From the NCBI GenBank assembly GCA_029001845.1, contig JAREWP010000074.1, positions 1-45,850 on the forward strand: a DNA stretch of 45,850 bases. Reading direction: 5' to 3'. The notes below the pieces were generated by a model, which was not told the origin of the DNA, did not search any database, and saw only the letters and a program-made list of their open reading frames with translations. Of this stretch, positions 1-8,513 are shown piece after piece. Positions within the stretch are counted from its first letter, which is position 1, and each line of letters opens with the position of its first letter. A program made the position numbers and the translations under genes. The stretch comes from Candidatus Magnetocorallium paracelense (lineage in GTDB: Bacteria; Nitrospirota; Thermodesulfovibrionia; Thermodesulfovibrionales; Magnetobacteriaceae).

Positions 1-185
1 CGATTCAATTCAGCCAATGCTTTTCGGCAACTGCCTTCCTGAAAACCTCCTTTGCTTGTTCGCCAATCAAGCCATTTACAGACTTCTCTCGACAACGCTC
101 GTCTCGATATATCCGGTTTTTCTATTATTTTATTGTTTATTTGCTCTATTATATTATTCGTAAATTCTTGACCGCATACTCGCAT
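1..185 (-). CDS. DUF4338 (DruA-like) protein, N-terminal part, cut by the window edge
   Basis: Only the first 61 codons are present; the frame is open to the window edge. It begins at the ATG complementary to 183-185 (MRVCGQEF). The block SRRALSREVCKWLDW at about residues 28-42, followed by GSCRKALAEL at 51-60, resembles the N-terminus of DUF4338 proteins, where a short arginine-rich start is followed by a helix containing S-R-R-x-L-S-x-x-(L/V)-C-x-x-x-x-W and then a C-R-x-x-L-x-x-L helix. This family includes DruA of the Druantia defence system and many solitary copies that behave like mobile elements. The visible part cannot separate these possibilities. The recognition is from memory of the family pattern, on a short fragment. 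Confidence 0.55.
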   Translation of the reverse strand, partial: MRVCGQEFTNNIIEQINNKIIEKPDISRRALSREVCKWLDWRTSKGGFQEGSCRKALAELN

Positions 186-230
186 CTCTTTAGTATACTG
201 ATTATCGATCGCGGAGTCAAGTGTGTATTA

Positions 231-355
231 TGTTCATCCCCTTGAGGGGAGAGGACTAAGGTGAGGGGTGACGGTGGAGAAGCGTAACCGTGTCGAGTTC
301 TGTATCGCACCCCCTCACCCCAACCCTCTCCCCCTTCAAAGGGGGAGAGGGAGTA
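231..355. repeat. Inverted repeat of the CCCCTCACC/GGTGAGGGG kind
   Basis: A left arm (CCCCTTGAGGGGAGAGG, then AAGGTGAGGGGTG) is mirrored by a right arm (CACCCCCTCACCCC, then CCCTCTCCCCCTTCAAAGGGG). The two arms could fold into a long imperfect hairpin. Repeats of this look are scattered in many environmental bacterial genomes and usually have no coding content. It lies in the 186-904 gene-free stretch. Confidence 0.6.
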
Positions 356-597
356 AGTGAATAATTGCTGCTTTAGCTTAAAAGTCGGAGCACATTTCTA
401 TATTCCCTGAATCCTTATAAATAAAGGCTAAAACAGTGGTAATCATAAATATAATATTGTTGCCTTTTTGCGCACAATTTTATTTATAAGGGCAGTAAAA
501 TACTTTATGTATAACGCTGAATCACAGACCGGTAAAACTGAAAGACAGGCAATGCTTTGGCATTTTTTTGGATCAACCGGAACCGGTGTGTAGCTGT

Positions 598-726
598 TTT
601 TAACGCAGAGGTCTCAGAGATACGCAGAGGTCGCAGAGGAAAATTAAAAAAAACAGTCTAACGAATTAATGAAAAAACAATCCTCTCTGTGTCCTCTGCG
701 CTGTCTCTGCGCCCTCTGCGTTAAAA
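598..726. repeat. Inverted repeat with TTTTAACGCAGAGG ends
   Basis: TTTTAACGCAGAGG at 598-611 is matched exactly by its reverse complement at 713-726. The interior holds further CGCAGAG/CTCTGCG words, so most of the 129 bases can pair. This is a dispersed non-coding repeat type. The rest of 186-904 is AT-rich and shows no gene; it must carry the promoter of the downstream polysaccharide cluster, but no convincing promoter was seen. Confidence 0.65.
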
Positions 727-904
727 TAATACCTGGCATAAGCGATTAATTTTTCCACCACTTTTATTCAAAAAATAAAATTTAACACAATGATAAAGAA
801 AAATCAAGGTAACGATGCAAAAGATTGACTTGCAAAAATTGTAATTCCCTATTAAAACATGCTACTATAATTGAATAAATTTCTCTTTGAAACTCTCTTT
901 TTTA

Positions 905-2368
905 ATGAAATACTCCAAGGTCTATCTCATACATCCGGACTATCCCGGCAGTTTTTATTTCACTCCAAACTGGCCGATCGGATTAGGTTATATTGCCGAG
1001 GCCCTTAAAAACAACGACATTGAATATCGAGTAAGCGATTTACGCTTTCCTGAAAAGAGAAGAACCCTAATACAGGATATATCGATATTCGCTCCTGATC
1101 TGATTGCTCTTAGTTTAATGACTTCAAAGTATAAACACCATTACTCTCTTATCGATAAGTTGGGTGAGGCTTTCCCTGAAATTAAAATCACAGCAGGGGG
1201 CCCTCATATCTCTCTTTTAAAAGAAAAAGTTCTATATGATTGTCTCCGAATTGATTTCGGTATAACTTTGGAAGGAGAGGAAACGATAGTGGAGCTTTGT
1301 AAAGGAAGGGAAGAGAGTAAAACAGAAGGTCTGATTTACAGAGAAAACGGGGAAGTTCGTTATACCGGAGACAGGCAATATATAAAAGATATCGACTCCA
1401 TCGATTTTCCTGTTTATGGGGGTTTCGAAGCTGAAAGATATGACGCTAAATCAATCAATCTGGTCTCATCTCGCGGATGTCCTTATCAATGTATTTATTG
1501 TTGCGTAAAATTGGTTTCCGGCCAAAAATGGCGTGCAAGATCTCCGCAAAGTTTACTTAAGGAAATAGAGTTTTTCTATAAAAGAGGGTATCGTATCTTT
1601 AATTTTAATGATGACTGTTTTAATCTGGATAAAAAAAGAGTCTACGCCATTTGTGACGAGATTGAAAAAAGAAACCTTACGATTGAGCTGAATTGTCCTA
1701 ACGGAATTCGAGCTGACAGAGTGGACAAACCTCTTTTAAAAAGAATGAGGGAAACCGGGTTTCGTCATTTGGCCTTTGGTGTGGAAGCGGGTAATAATAA
1801 GGTGCTAAGGAATATAAAGAAGGGCGAAACGATTCAAGACATTGAAAATGGAATTAAACATGCCGTAGAATTAGAATATGATGTGGAACTTTTTTTTCTT
1901 ATCGGTTCACCGGGAGAAGAGGAAAGAGACATTGAGGACTCCTTCCGACTTGCCCTCAAGTATCCTTTAAAGGATGTCAGGTTTTATAATCTGATCCCCT
2001 TTCCCAATACTGAATTATATGACTGGATAGAAAACAATGATTATTTTAATCCCCATATGGACGACTACCTGAACGGAAATCTTATGTGGGTAAATGAACC
2101 CATATTCCGGACTCCGGAATTATCATTCAGCCAAAGAAAAGATATTTACAAAAGAGGTCTGACATTGGGTAATCGTTTAAGAAAGAAGTACAGATATAAA
2201 TACTATTTGGACAGTTTTCGAAAAGCCGGTTTTTTGGCCTATCCTGTAAGCTTTATCGCTTCAAGCGATATGTTTCAGCAGTTGTTGAAGAGAGTCGGTT
2301 TCCTGCAAAATGTAAGGTTTTTCCTGAAAAAAATCGGTTTTTTTGAAAGACAAATTACGAATGGTTAG
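905..2368 (+). CDS. B12-binding-domain radical SAM protein
   Basis: An N-terminal cobalamin-binding-like Rossmann region (about residues 1-150, with the AGGPH motif near 97-101) precedes a radical SAM domain whose cluster motif reads GCPYQCIYC, giving cysteines 192, 196 and 199 in the CX3CX2C spacing. The family uses a 4Fe-4S cluster and S-adenosylmethionine for methylation or rearrangement at unactivated carbons, often assisted by cobalamin. As first gene of a polysaccharide cluster it may modify a sugar or lipid precursor; the substrate cannot be read from sequence. I prefer ATG 905 over the in-frame TTG at 887 because MKYSKVYLIHPDYPG fits family starts; neither has a strong ribosome-binding site. 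The next gene begins 5 bases after the stop. Confidence 0.85.
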   Translation: MKYSKVYLIHPDYPGSFYFTPNWPIGLGYIAEALKNNDIEYRVSDLRFPEKRRTLIQDISIFAPDLIALSLMTSKYKHHYSLIDKLGEAFPEIKITAGGPHISLLKEKVLYDCLRIDFGITLEGEETIVELCKGREESKTEGLIYRENGEVRYTGDRQYIKDIDSIDFPVYGGFEAERYDAKSINLVSSRGCPYQCIYCCVKLVSGQKWRARSPQSLLKEIEFFYKRGYRIFNFNDDCFNLDKKRVYAICDEIEKRNLTIELNCPNGIRADRVDKPLLKRMRETGFRHLAFGVEAGNNKVLRNIKKGETIQDIENGIKHAVELEYDVELFFLIGSPGEEERDIEDSFRLALKYPLKDVRFYNLIPFPNTELYDWIENNDYFNPHMDDYLNGNLMWVNEPIFRTPELSFSQRKDIYKRGLTLGNRLRKKYRYKYYLDSFRKAGFLAYPVSFIASSDMFQQLLKRVGFLQNVRFFLKKIGFFERQITNG

Positions 2369-2373
2369 GATTT

Positions 2374-3312
2374 ATGGTTAAATCATGCCCCGTCTGTTTG
2401 AGCAAAGGAGAGTTTGTTTTTCTGAACAGATGGGAAAATTACAATATCCTTTATTGCCCTGAATGCAGTGTGACCTTCTCTAACCCTATGAGAGCTGCAG
2501 ACAGGAAATGGTATGAATCGACATATAATGAAAGGGAACTTCAACCATCGCTCTATTCTGACAGACAAACAACCTGGGAGCATGAAGAATTCATCAACAA
2601 CTGTCCTTTAAAGAGTGGTAAACTGATGGAAATAGGCTGTGGTGAGGGCTATTTTTTGGATATGGCTCAAAGCAGAGGTTACGCCATTGTCGGGATAGAC
2701 ATAAATAAACAGGCAATACATAGGGCCGCCAATAGAGGTTTTGACGTTTATGCTATGACGATAGATGATTATTCAAGACAATATAACCATATTGTATACG
2801 ATATGGTCTGTTTTTTTCATGTGCTGGAACATGTTGACAAGCCTCGACGTTTCATGTGTAAAGTAAACTTTCTGTTAAGAAAAAATGGATATATATTCTT
2901 TTCCGTCCCTAATCAGAATAGAATCGGGCGTATATTCAAAAAAGAATCCTGGGATTATCCGCCTCACCACTTGACCTCATGGACAAAAAACAGTCTAAAA
3001 ACGTTGCTGGAATCAAGCGGTTTTGAAATCGAAAGTTTTAAAGATGAACCATTAAGATTATTAAAGGAACTTCCGGTGCTTCTGCCGGGAACAGCAGGAT
3101 TCGGATTAAACAGAACAATAGAAAAGGGGGTCTATAGAACGAGGAAACATGAGTTTTTACAATTTATATTAAAAACTTTCTATCGGTTTTTTACGATAGT
3201 AAAAAAAATTTTCTTTACATTTATAGCATATATCACTTACCCCTGGTACTTTCTGACATGCAGAGATAAAACGGGAGGTTCATTGTTGGTTATTGCAAAA
3301 AAAATCAGATAG
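2374..3312 (+). CDS. Zinc-ribbon class I SAM-dependent methyltransferase
   Basis: Residues 5-8 (CPVC) and 28-31 (CPEC) form a rubredoxin-like zinc ribbon typical of one group of sugar-modifying methyltransferases. The methyltransferase fold follows with motif I EIGCGEG at 86-92 and the acidic FFHVLEHV segment near 148. A hydrophobic stretch close to the C-terminus (about 270-295) suggests contact with the membrane. The 312-residue length is usual for this family, which methylates nucleotide sugars or glycan ends. It lies 5 bases after the radical SAM gene and 11 bases before the flippase gene, so the three are probably one transcript. The acceptor is unknown. Confidence 0.85.
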   Translation: MVKSCPVCLSKGEFVFLNRWENYNILYCPECSVTFSNPMRAADRKWYESTYNERELQPSLYSDRQTTWEHEEFINNCPLKSGKLMEIGCGEGYFLDMAQSRGYAIVGIDINKQAIHRAANRGFDVYAMTIDDYSRQYNHIVYDMVCFFHVLEHVDKPRRFMCKVNFLLRKNGYIFFSVPNQNRIGRIFKKESWDYPPHHLTSWTKNSLKTLLESSGFEIESFKDEPLRLLKELPVLLPGTAGFGLNRTIEKGVYRTRKHEFLQFILKTFYRFFTIVKKIFFTFIAYITYPWYFLTCRDKTGGSLLVIAKKIR

Positions 3313-3323
3313 AGCAGAACATT

Positions 3324-4754
3324 GTGCGCAACAAGATTAAAAAAGCATTTGTAAACCTCTCTTTCAGGCAGTTGGCCGGTCTTATTGTTTCTGCTTTTGG
3401 GAGCATATTGTTGGCCAGGATATTGGGACTTGAAATTTTCGGCCTCTATGCTGTTTCATCCTTTTTTGTAAATCTTTTCGGCAGCTTTATCAGTTTTGGA
3501 ACCGGTGCTTTTTTGATTCGCATTCAAGGTGAACCTGAAGAGGTCTACATAAGAACTGCCTTTACAATGGTCTTGATAAAGGGATTTATCCTCCTGCTTT
3601 TTATCTATTATATTTTAGCTCCAATTATATCGTCCTGGTATGATAATGAATATTTATATGACTTGGTATTTTTTAGCTCTATTGCTGTCTTTTTATCTTC
3701 TGTCTTTAAGATTTCCACGGCTTTACTGGAAAAAGAGATGGCCTATGGAAAGGTCGGTATTATAGAGGTAACCGGAATCGTTTCCTTTTACATTCCCGCC
3801 GTTGTCTCGGCTTTTTTCGGTTTCGGTGTTTTTTCTATTGTCATTGGAGAGTTGTTTAGAGGCATAAGCAGTATTATTGCTTTTTTAATAAGACCTTTTA
3901 CTTTTCGTATTGTATTGTGTAAAAAAACGTACCTTGAAATGTTCCGTTTCGGTTTTTCCTACCTCTCTGCAATGATTCCATGGACAATAAATAACGCCTT
4001 AAACCCTGTTGTTGTCGGGAAGATCGCAGGCATGGAAGCCGCCGGTATTATACGATTGTCTGAGGGGATTGTTAATCATCTTACTTTCTTTACTGCCATA
4101 ACAGACAGAATATCATATCCTCTGTTTGCCGAATATGGGGATCAAAAGGAGCGTATCAGGAATGCTGTGGAAAAGGGAAGGATCTATCAGTTTCTGTTGG
4201 CATGTATACCGCTGTTCGTTTTTTCGGCCCTCAGTTATAAACTCGTCCCCCTTCTTTATGGAGATCAATGGCATGAAGTCACAAACGTATTACTATTGCT
4301 GTCCCTTACTTATGGAATAAACACAATCTTCGGATTATATTCCAGCAGTCTCATTGTTGCCGGAAAAAACTGGGATGTGATGAAATTTACTGTGATAAAC
4401 GGCGTATGTTTATGGCTCCTCTCACCGGTTACAGTTTATTTCGTAGGTTATCTCGGTTACCCTGTCGCTATATTGGCTTCTTCTTTTTCTTATTATATAA
4501 TGCACAAGTCATTCGTCAAAAATTACGGAGCACCCGTTTATCGCATTATTTTTAAATTATTGTTTTTTTCATACTTAATTATGCTTACAGCATGGTTGGT
4601 AAAAAATATCTTTTTTTCTTTAATCATTCTTTTATCTCTTAGTGCATTGTATCTGGGTTTTTCCAAGGAGATGAAAAGTCTGTGTTACGAACTGCTCTCT
4701 ATTATTAAAGGCAGTAAGAGTGAACAGGTCTTTGCTCATGCTACTGACAGATGA
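3324..4754 (+). CDS. Oligosaccharide flippase, Wzx/MATE-like polysaccharide exporter
   Basis: The product is a 476-residue polytopic membrane protein with about 12 hydrophobic segments and the N-terminal pattern FRQLAGLIVSAFGSILLARI that is typical of Wzx-type (PST family, MOP superfamily) flippases. These move undecaprenyl-linked repeat units across the inner membrane before polymerisation. The start is GTG at 3324, 11 bases after the methyltransferase gene. The stop TGA at 4752-4754 lies inside an 8-base direct repeat (AGATGAAT) that flanks a small inserted element, so the stop originally overlapped the start of the next gene. Family assignment is firm; the exported glycan is unknown. Confidence 0.88.
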   Translation: MRNKIKKAFVNLSFRQLAGLIVSAFGSILLARILGLEIFGLYAVSSFFVNLFGSFISFGTGAFLIRIQGEPEEVYIRTAFTMVLIKGFILLLFIYYILAPIISSWYDNEYLYDLVFFSSIAVFLSSVFKISTALLEKEMAYGKVGIIEVTGIVSFYIPAVVSAFFGFGVFSIVIGELFRGISSIIAFLIRPFTFRIVLCKKTYLEMFRFGFSYLSAMIPWTINNALNPVVVGKIAGMEAAGIIRLSEGIVNHLTFFTAITDRISYPLFAEYGDQKERIRNAVEKGRIYQFLLACIPLFVFSALSYKLVPLLYGDQWHEVTNVLLLLSLTYGINTIFGLYSSSLIVAGKNWDVMKFTVINGVCLWLLSPVTVYFVGYLGYPVAILASSFSYYIMHKSFVKNYGAPVYRIIFKLLFFSYLIMLTAWLVKNIFFSLIILLSLSALYLGFSKEMKSLCYELLSIIKGSKSEQVFAHATDR

Positions 4755-4756
4755 AT

Positions 4757-4910
4757 CTAAAAAAAGCATTTAGCTGTCAGTCATCAGCTGTCAGCTTTTT
4801 AATTGCAATACTTAATGATTCAAAACACATTCACCCGTAAGGTGAAGCTTATTATTGGCATAACATCAAGACTTTCCATGGCTGATTGCTGATAGCTGAC
4901 GGCTGTTTTT
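4757..4910. mobile_element. Repeat family B, copy 1, with 8-bp target duplication
   Basis: This 154-bp non-coding element is flanked on both sides by AGATGAAT (4749-4756 and 4911-4918). Its ends are imperfect inverted repeats built from CTGTCAGTCATCAGCTGTCAGC-like words (left, AGCTGTCAGTCATCAG; right, CTGATAGCTGACGGCTG). The middle holds the small hairpin TTCACCTTACGGGTGAA (written here as its complement). Related copies lie at 18083-18234 and 31612-31761 in the opposite orientation. No transposase is encoded, so it would move only if helped in trans. Confidence 0.8.
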
Positions 4911-4912
4911 AG

Positions 4913-5626
4913 ATGAATAATCTAAGAGAGTTTTATGAAGTAACTTATCCGGCAATGCATCCTGATATCGATGCCGGGGATGCTCTGTGGAAATTTGAAC
5001 TCTTTAAAGGGCTGCTGTATGTTGCAGATGGTTTAAGGATTCAAAATATACTTGAAATAGGATGTGGTTCCGGAAGACTTCTGGAAATGATATCTTCATA
5101 CTTTCATGCCCCCGGTTTTGGCATTGATCTCTCCTGCACGACCCTGACAAAAGCAAGAAAAAAATTTCATAACATATGTTTGTTACAAGGAGATGCAGCA
5201 AGTTTGCCTGTTAAGATCGATCGGTTAGATATTGTCTATTTTGCTGACCTCTTGGAACATTTAGAGGAGCCTGAGGCATTTCTTTCCCTTTTCAAGGATC
5301 ACAGCCTTTTTTTTATGCTCGTGCCGTTGGAGTCCGGACTGATTTCGAATCTTCTTTATAATTACAGAAGATTTTTTGGCAAAGTGACGACCAGGGAAGT
5401 ATACGGACATCTCCATCGTTGGAGGAGAAGGGACATTCTTGAAATAATAAAACGATGTAACCTGAATCTCGTGAAATTCGATGTGAAAAGGGTAAATATT
5501 ACATCCTATCAATCATTACGAGGAAAAATGTACGGACTTTTGTCTGAATCTGTGTATTTCCTGTCTCCCCGCCTTCATGAGCGACTTTTGGGAGGCTGGA
5601 CATTTGTGGGAGTCTGTAGCAAATAA
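4913..5626 (+). CDS. Class I SAM-dependent methyltransferase
   Basis: Motif I EIGCGSG lies at residues 48-54, followed by the acidic motif II region (GIDLS near 67-71) and DIVYFADLLEHLEEP around 104-118, the usual Methyltransf_11-type layout. Length (237 residues) is normal. The start ATG at 4913-4915 sits within the second copy of an 8-bp target duplication left by the inserted element just upstream; without that element the start would overlap the flippase stop as ATGA. The insertion removed the natural ribosome-binding context, so expression may now depend on sequences within the element. The substrate is probably a sugar or lipid of the surrounding glycan pathway, by context only. Confidence 0.83.
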   Translation: MNNLREFYEVTYPAMHPDIDAGDALWKFELFKGLLYVADGLRIQNILEIGCGSGRLLEMISSYFHAPGFGIDLSCTTLTKARKKFHNICLLQGDAASLPVKIDRLDIVYFADLLEHLEEPEAFLSLFKDHSLFFMLVPLESGLISNLLYNYRRFFGKVTTREVYGHLHRWRRRDILEIIKRCNLNLVKFDVKRVNITSYQSLRGKMYGLLSESVYFLSPRLHERLLGGWTFVGVCSK

Positions 5627-5634
5627 GAATTTTT

Positions 5635-6726
5635 ATGAAAAAAATAATTTTATTTTCGTTAATTACTTTGTCTCTGTTCCTGATTTCTATGGAAGTGCTT
5701 GCCAGGTTATATCAGTCCTATAGGGGGAGAACAATTGCGGATAGTATATTTTCTCCTGTTTACAGGCATTATTATTTCCTGGGGCCTTCATTTAAGCCAA
5801 ACTCGAGTGGAACTTTTCAGGCTATACAAGAGATGAAGATCAATAGTCTCGGGTTTCGAGGAGATGAATTTACAATAAATAAAAAGAAAAATCATCTCCG
5901 TATCATCACATTTGGCGGTTCCACATCACACAGCGGTAATTATCCTGAAAAACTTTCCGCCATGCTTAATAAAAAACATAAATCGAAATACGACAAAATA
6001 GAGATCATCAATGCAGCGGTTCCTACATGGAATACGACGCAGAGTTTAATACAGTTTATTACAAGAGCCATTTATCTGAAACCGGATATTATAATTGTTT
6101 ATCATTCGATTAATGATTATAAGATGGATGATTTTTACTGGCTATACCATCTGCCTGAAATCGATTTTGAAGAGTACGGCGGTTTCTTAAGGAACCATTC
6201 GCAGCTTTACTGTTTTATTAGAAATAAAGTAATTGTGCTGATGGATAAGATAAAGATTTCTCTTTGGCAGAGAGATGTCGTAAACAGAGTTTATGATATA
6301 GAAAGCTTCTCTAAAAGAGAGATTACGACGAAGGATGAGGAGTGGAAAACATCGACTCAGGTGTTTAAGATGGATATGAAACATTTTATTGCTCTTACGA
6401 AATTTTACGGAATTAAGACTGTCTTTGTAACTATGCCGTTAAACCACGATCCGAAGTTGGATTTTTGGAACAACCTGTCAAGAGCCGGATATGCATACCG
6501 GAATTTTGAGGATATTGTAAAAAAAGTCAACCTCTATAACTCTGTTTTAAGAAAATTGTCCGTTGAGCACAATATACTGCTAATCGATGCCGCTGACTCG
6601 GATATGAATAAAAATTCCGACTACTTTTCAGACCTTTGTCATTTTTCGGAAAAAGGCGCATACGCTTTTGCGGATTTTTTAAATAAAGAGTTGGATGTTG
6701 TTATAAGTACTCCGGTATTCAAATGA
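5635..6726 (+). CDS. Membrane-anchored SGNH/GDSL-type hydrolase
   Basis: A hydrophobic N-terminal segment (residues 3-20) acts as signal anchor. The SGNH fold is shown by GGST at 94-97 (S96 the likely nucleophile), the NAAVPTWNTTQS block, the YHSINDYK block III/N region, and DLCH at 333-336, which supplies the catalytic aspartate-histidine pair. Family members in polysaccharide clusters are usually acyl-ester hydrolases or O-acetyl transferases acting on exported glycan. The gene starts 8 bases after the methyltransferase stop and is the last gene before a 527-base repeat-rich gap. The exact reaction is not readable from sequence. Confidence 0.75.
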   Translation: MKKIILFSLITLSLFLISMEVLARLYQSYRGRTIADSIFSPVYRHYYFLGPSFKPNSSGTFQAIQEMKINSLGFRGDEFTINKKKNHLRIITFGGSTSHSGNYPEKLSAMLNKKHKSKYDKIEIINAAVPTWNTTQSLIQFITRAIYLKPDIIIVYHSINDYKMDDFYWLYHLPEIDFEEYGGFLRNHSQLYCFIRNKVIVLMDKIKISLWQRDVVNRVYDIESFSKREITTKDEEWKTSTQVFKMDMKHFIALTKFYGIKTVFVTMPLNHDPKLDFWNNLSRAGYAYRNFEDIVKKVNLYNSVLRKLSVEHNILLIDAADSDMNKNSDYFSDLCHFSEKGAYAFADFLNKELDVVISTPVFK

Positions 6727-6811
6727 AATTATGAGAGTTCAGCTTTGACATAATTTTTTTACGGTTTAATTATTGCTTCCTAACAATTCGTTGTTAATCA
6801 ACACTCAAAAC

Positions 6812-6905
6812 CATTAACCGGGTGAAGCACCTTCCGACGGAAGCGTGTTATGTTTGAGAAGGCGCAGGCTTCGAGTTTAGCCGGTGAAGGCGGAAGGTGC
6901 TTCAA
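6812..6905. mobile_element. Repeat family A (IS4-like MITE), degraded copy
   Basis: CATTAACCGGGTGAAGCACCTTCC at the left matches the interior of better copies (17906-18039 and 26358-26490), as do GGAAGCGTGTTATGTTTGAGAAGGCG and TTCGAGTTTAGCCGGTGAAGG; each is quoted here only as a landmark. The right end stops at GGAAGGTGCTTCA and lacks the terminal TTAAGTTAATG. No target duplication can be seen. Confidence 0.7.
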
Positions 6906-6956
6906 CACTTACAGTAAAACATCTTTTTTTCAACTCTATAAACTTCATAGTATTTA

Positions 6957-7053
6957 AAGCGTGTAGGTATTTTACCTACAAAGCGTGTAGGTGTTTTACC
7001 TACAAAGCGTGTAGGTGTTTTACCTACAAAGTATGTTAGGTGTTTTACCTACA
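6957..7053. repeat. Four tandem 24-bp units, each a perfect hairpin
   Basis: Units lie at 6957-6980, 6981-7004, 7005-7028 and 7029-7053. Each consists of AAGCG followed by TGTAGGT, a loop (G/A)TTTT, and ACCTACA, giving a 7-bp stem and 5-base loop per unit. The last unit is one base longer and reads AAGTATGTTAGG. The remaining parts of 6727-7253 are AT-rich and hold no recognisable gene. Confidence 0.9.
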
Positions 7054-7253
7054 TACTTTTATCTCATAAATATGTTATAACAGTTATATTATTTAATGCG
7101 TACAACAATTCGGTCTTGTTCATAAGAATTTTTGAATAGCTGTTTTCCCAGGCTCAAAAAACTTAACAGTCATGTATCCTTTAACGGCAAGCTGTAATCT
7201 ACATGACTGTTTGAATATCTATATTTTTATCTGAATACAGATAAGCGAGTTCA

Positions 7254-8513
7254 ATGAAACTGCTTCATGTAACCCCTGCTTACTACCCTTCTTACAATTA
7301 CGGAGGGCCGGTGCAATCTGTACATTCTCTTTGCAAAGCACTAGCTACAAAAGGGAAAGATGTTACAGTTTATACTACCAACTTTAACGGAGAGAAAAAG
7401 GCATTTGTTCCACTGAACCGGGAGGTTATTGTCGAAGGCGTTAAGGTTTATTATTTTAACTTAACGATACAAAGCCGTTATGCTTTCTCAATACCTATGT
7501 TGATGGCGGCAAGGCGAAGTATAAAGAATTTTCAACTGATACATATTCATACGCTCTTTTCTTTTCCTACGTTAATATTCTCTTTTTATGCGAGAAGATA
7601 TGGTATTCCTTATATTATTTCACCCAGAGGAATGTTGATTCGATCCATGATCGAGATGAAAAGCCCTGTTAAAAAAAAGGGATATATTTTTTTGTTCGAA
7701 AAAAAGAATCTGGTAAATGCAAGCAGCGTTCATTGTACTTCTGTAACTGAGAAAGATGAAATCGAAAGTTTCAGGTTCCCTGTAAAAAATGTTTTTGTCG
7801 TACCGAACGGGATACAATTAAAAGATTTTAACAGCCTTTCTCATAAGGATTATATATATAAAAAATACCCGGAATTAAGGAATAAAAGGCTGATTCTTTT
7901 TTTAGGCAGGATAAACTGGAAAAAAGGGTTGAATCTGCTTATCTCCGCCTTTGCATTTGTAGTGAAAGTTCATTCCAATGCATGCCTGATTATAGCCGGT
8001 CCGGACAACGAAGGTTATGGAGCTGAAGTAAAGCGAAAAATCAAGAACTCCGGATTGAAATATATCGATTATAGGTTAAGAAAGTCCCTCTCTGACTTTA
8101 ATAAAAAAGATGCACCCAATGGAGATGTTATTTTTACCGGTTATTTGGAAGGGAAGGAAAAACATGCCTTTTTATCTGGCAGCGATATTTTTGTCTTGCC
8201 CTCTTATTCAGAGAATTTCGGTATGTCCGTTGTTGAAGCAATGGCCTGTAAAACACCTGTCATAATATCGAATAATGTCGGCATACACAGGGATGTAGAG
8301 CGTTATAACGGCGGCATTGTTATTGAAAATACAATTGATAATCTTTGTAGAAGCATGAAGAGAGTGTTAGAGGATGAAACGTTGAAGAGAGAGTTGTCAA
8401 AAAAAGGTCTTTCCTTGGTAAATGAACTTTATGATGCAGATATTTCCGCAGGCGTTATGACTGAATATTATAAAACAATCGTTGATCGCCACGATGCTTC
8501 CTATATCCGATAA
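7254..8513 (+). CDS. Glycosyltransferase, GT4-like (GT-B fold)
   Basis: The N-terminus MKLLHVTPAYYPSYNYGGPV is the classic acceptor-binding start of GT4 enzymes, with a GG loop. The C-terminal half carries LFLGRINWKKG (about residues 213-223) and the E-x7-E signature in SENFGMSVVE followed by AMACKTPVI, which binds the nucleotide-sugar donor. These retaining enzymes add one sugar to a lipid-linked oligosaccharide on the cytoplasmic face of the membrane. The 419-residue length is typical. The next glycosyltransferase gene overlaps its 3' end by 20 bases when started at ATG 8494, indicating cotranscription. Donor and acceptor are unknown. Confidence 0.87.
   Translation: MKLLHVTPAYYPSYNYGGPVQSVHSLCKALATKGKDVTVYTTNFNGEKKAFVPLNREVIVEGVKVYYFNLTIQSRYAFSIPMLMAARRSIKNFQLIHIHTLFSFPTLIFSFYARRYGIPYIISPRGMLIRSMIEMKSPVKKKGYIFLFEKKNLVNASSVHCTSVTEKDEIESFRFPVKNVFVVPNGIQLKDFNSLSHKDYIYKKYPELRNKRLILFLGRINWKKGLNLLISAFAFVVKVHSNACLIIAGPDNEGYGAEVKRKIKNSGLKYIDYRLRKSLSDFNKKDAPNGDVIFTGYLEGKEKHAFLSGSDIFVLPSYSENFGMSVVEAMACKTPVIISNNVGIHRDVERYNGGIVIENTIDNLCRSMKRVLEDETLKRELSKKGLSLVNELYDADISAGVMTEYYKTIVDRHDASYIR

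Noticed and set aside
6957-7053. Possible CRISPR array
   Set aside because: The units follow each other directly with no spacers and each is a small palindrome.
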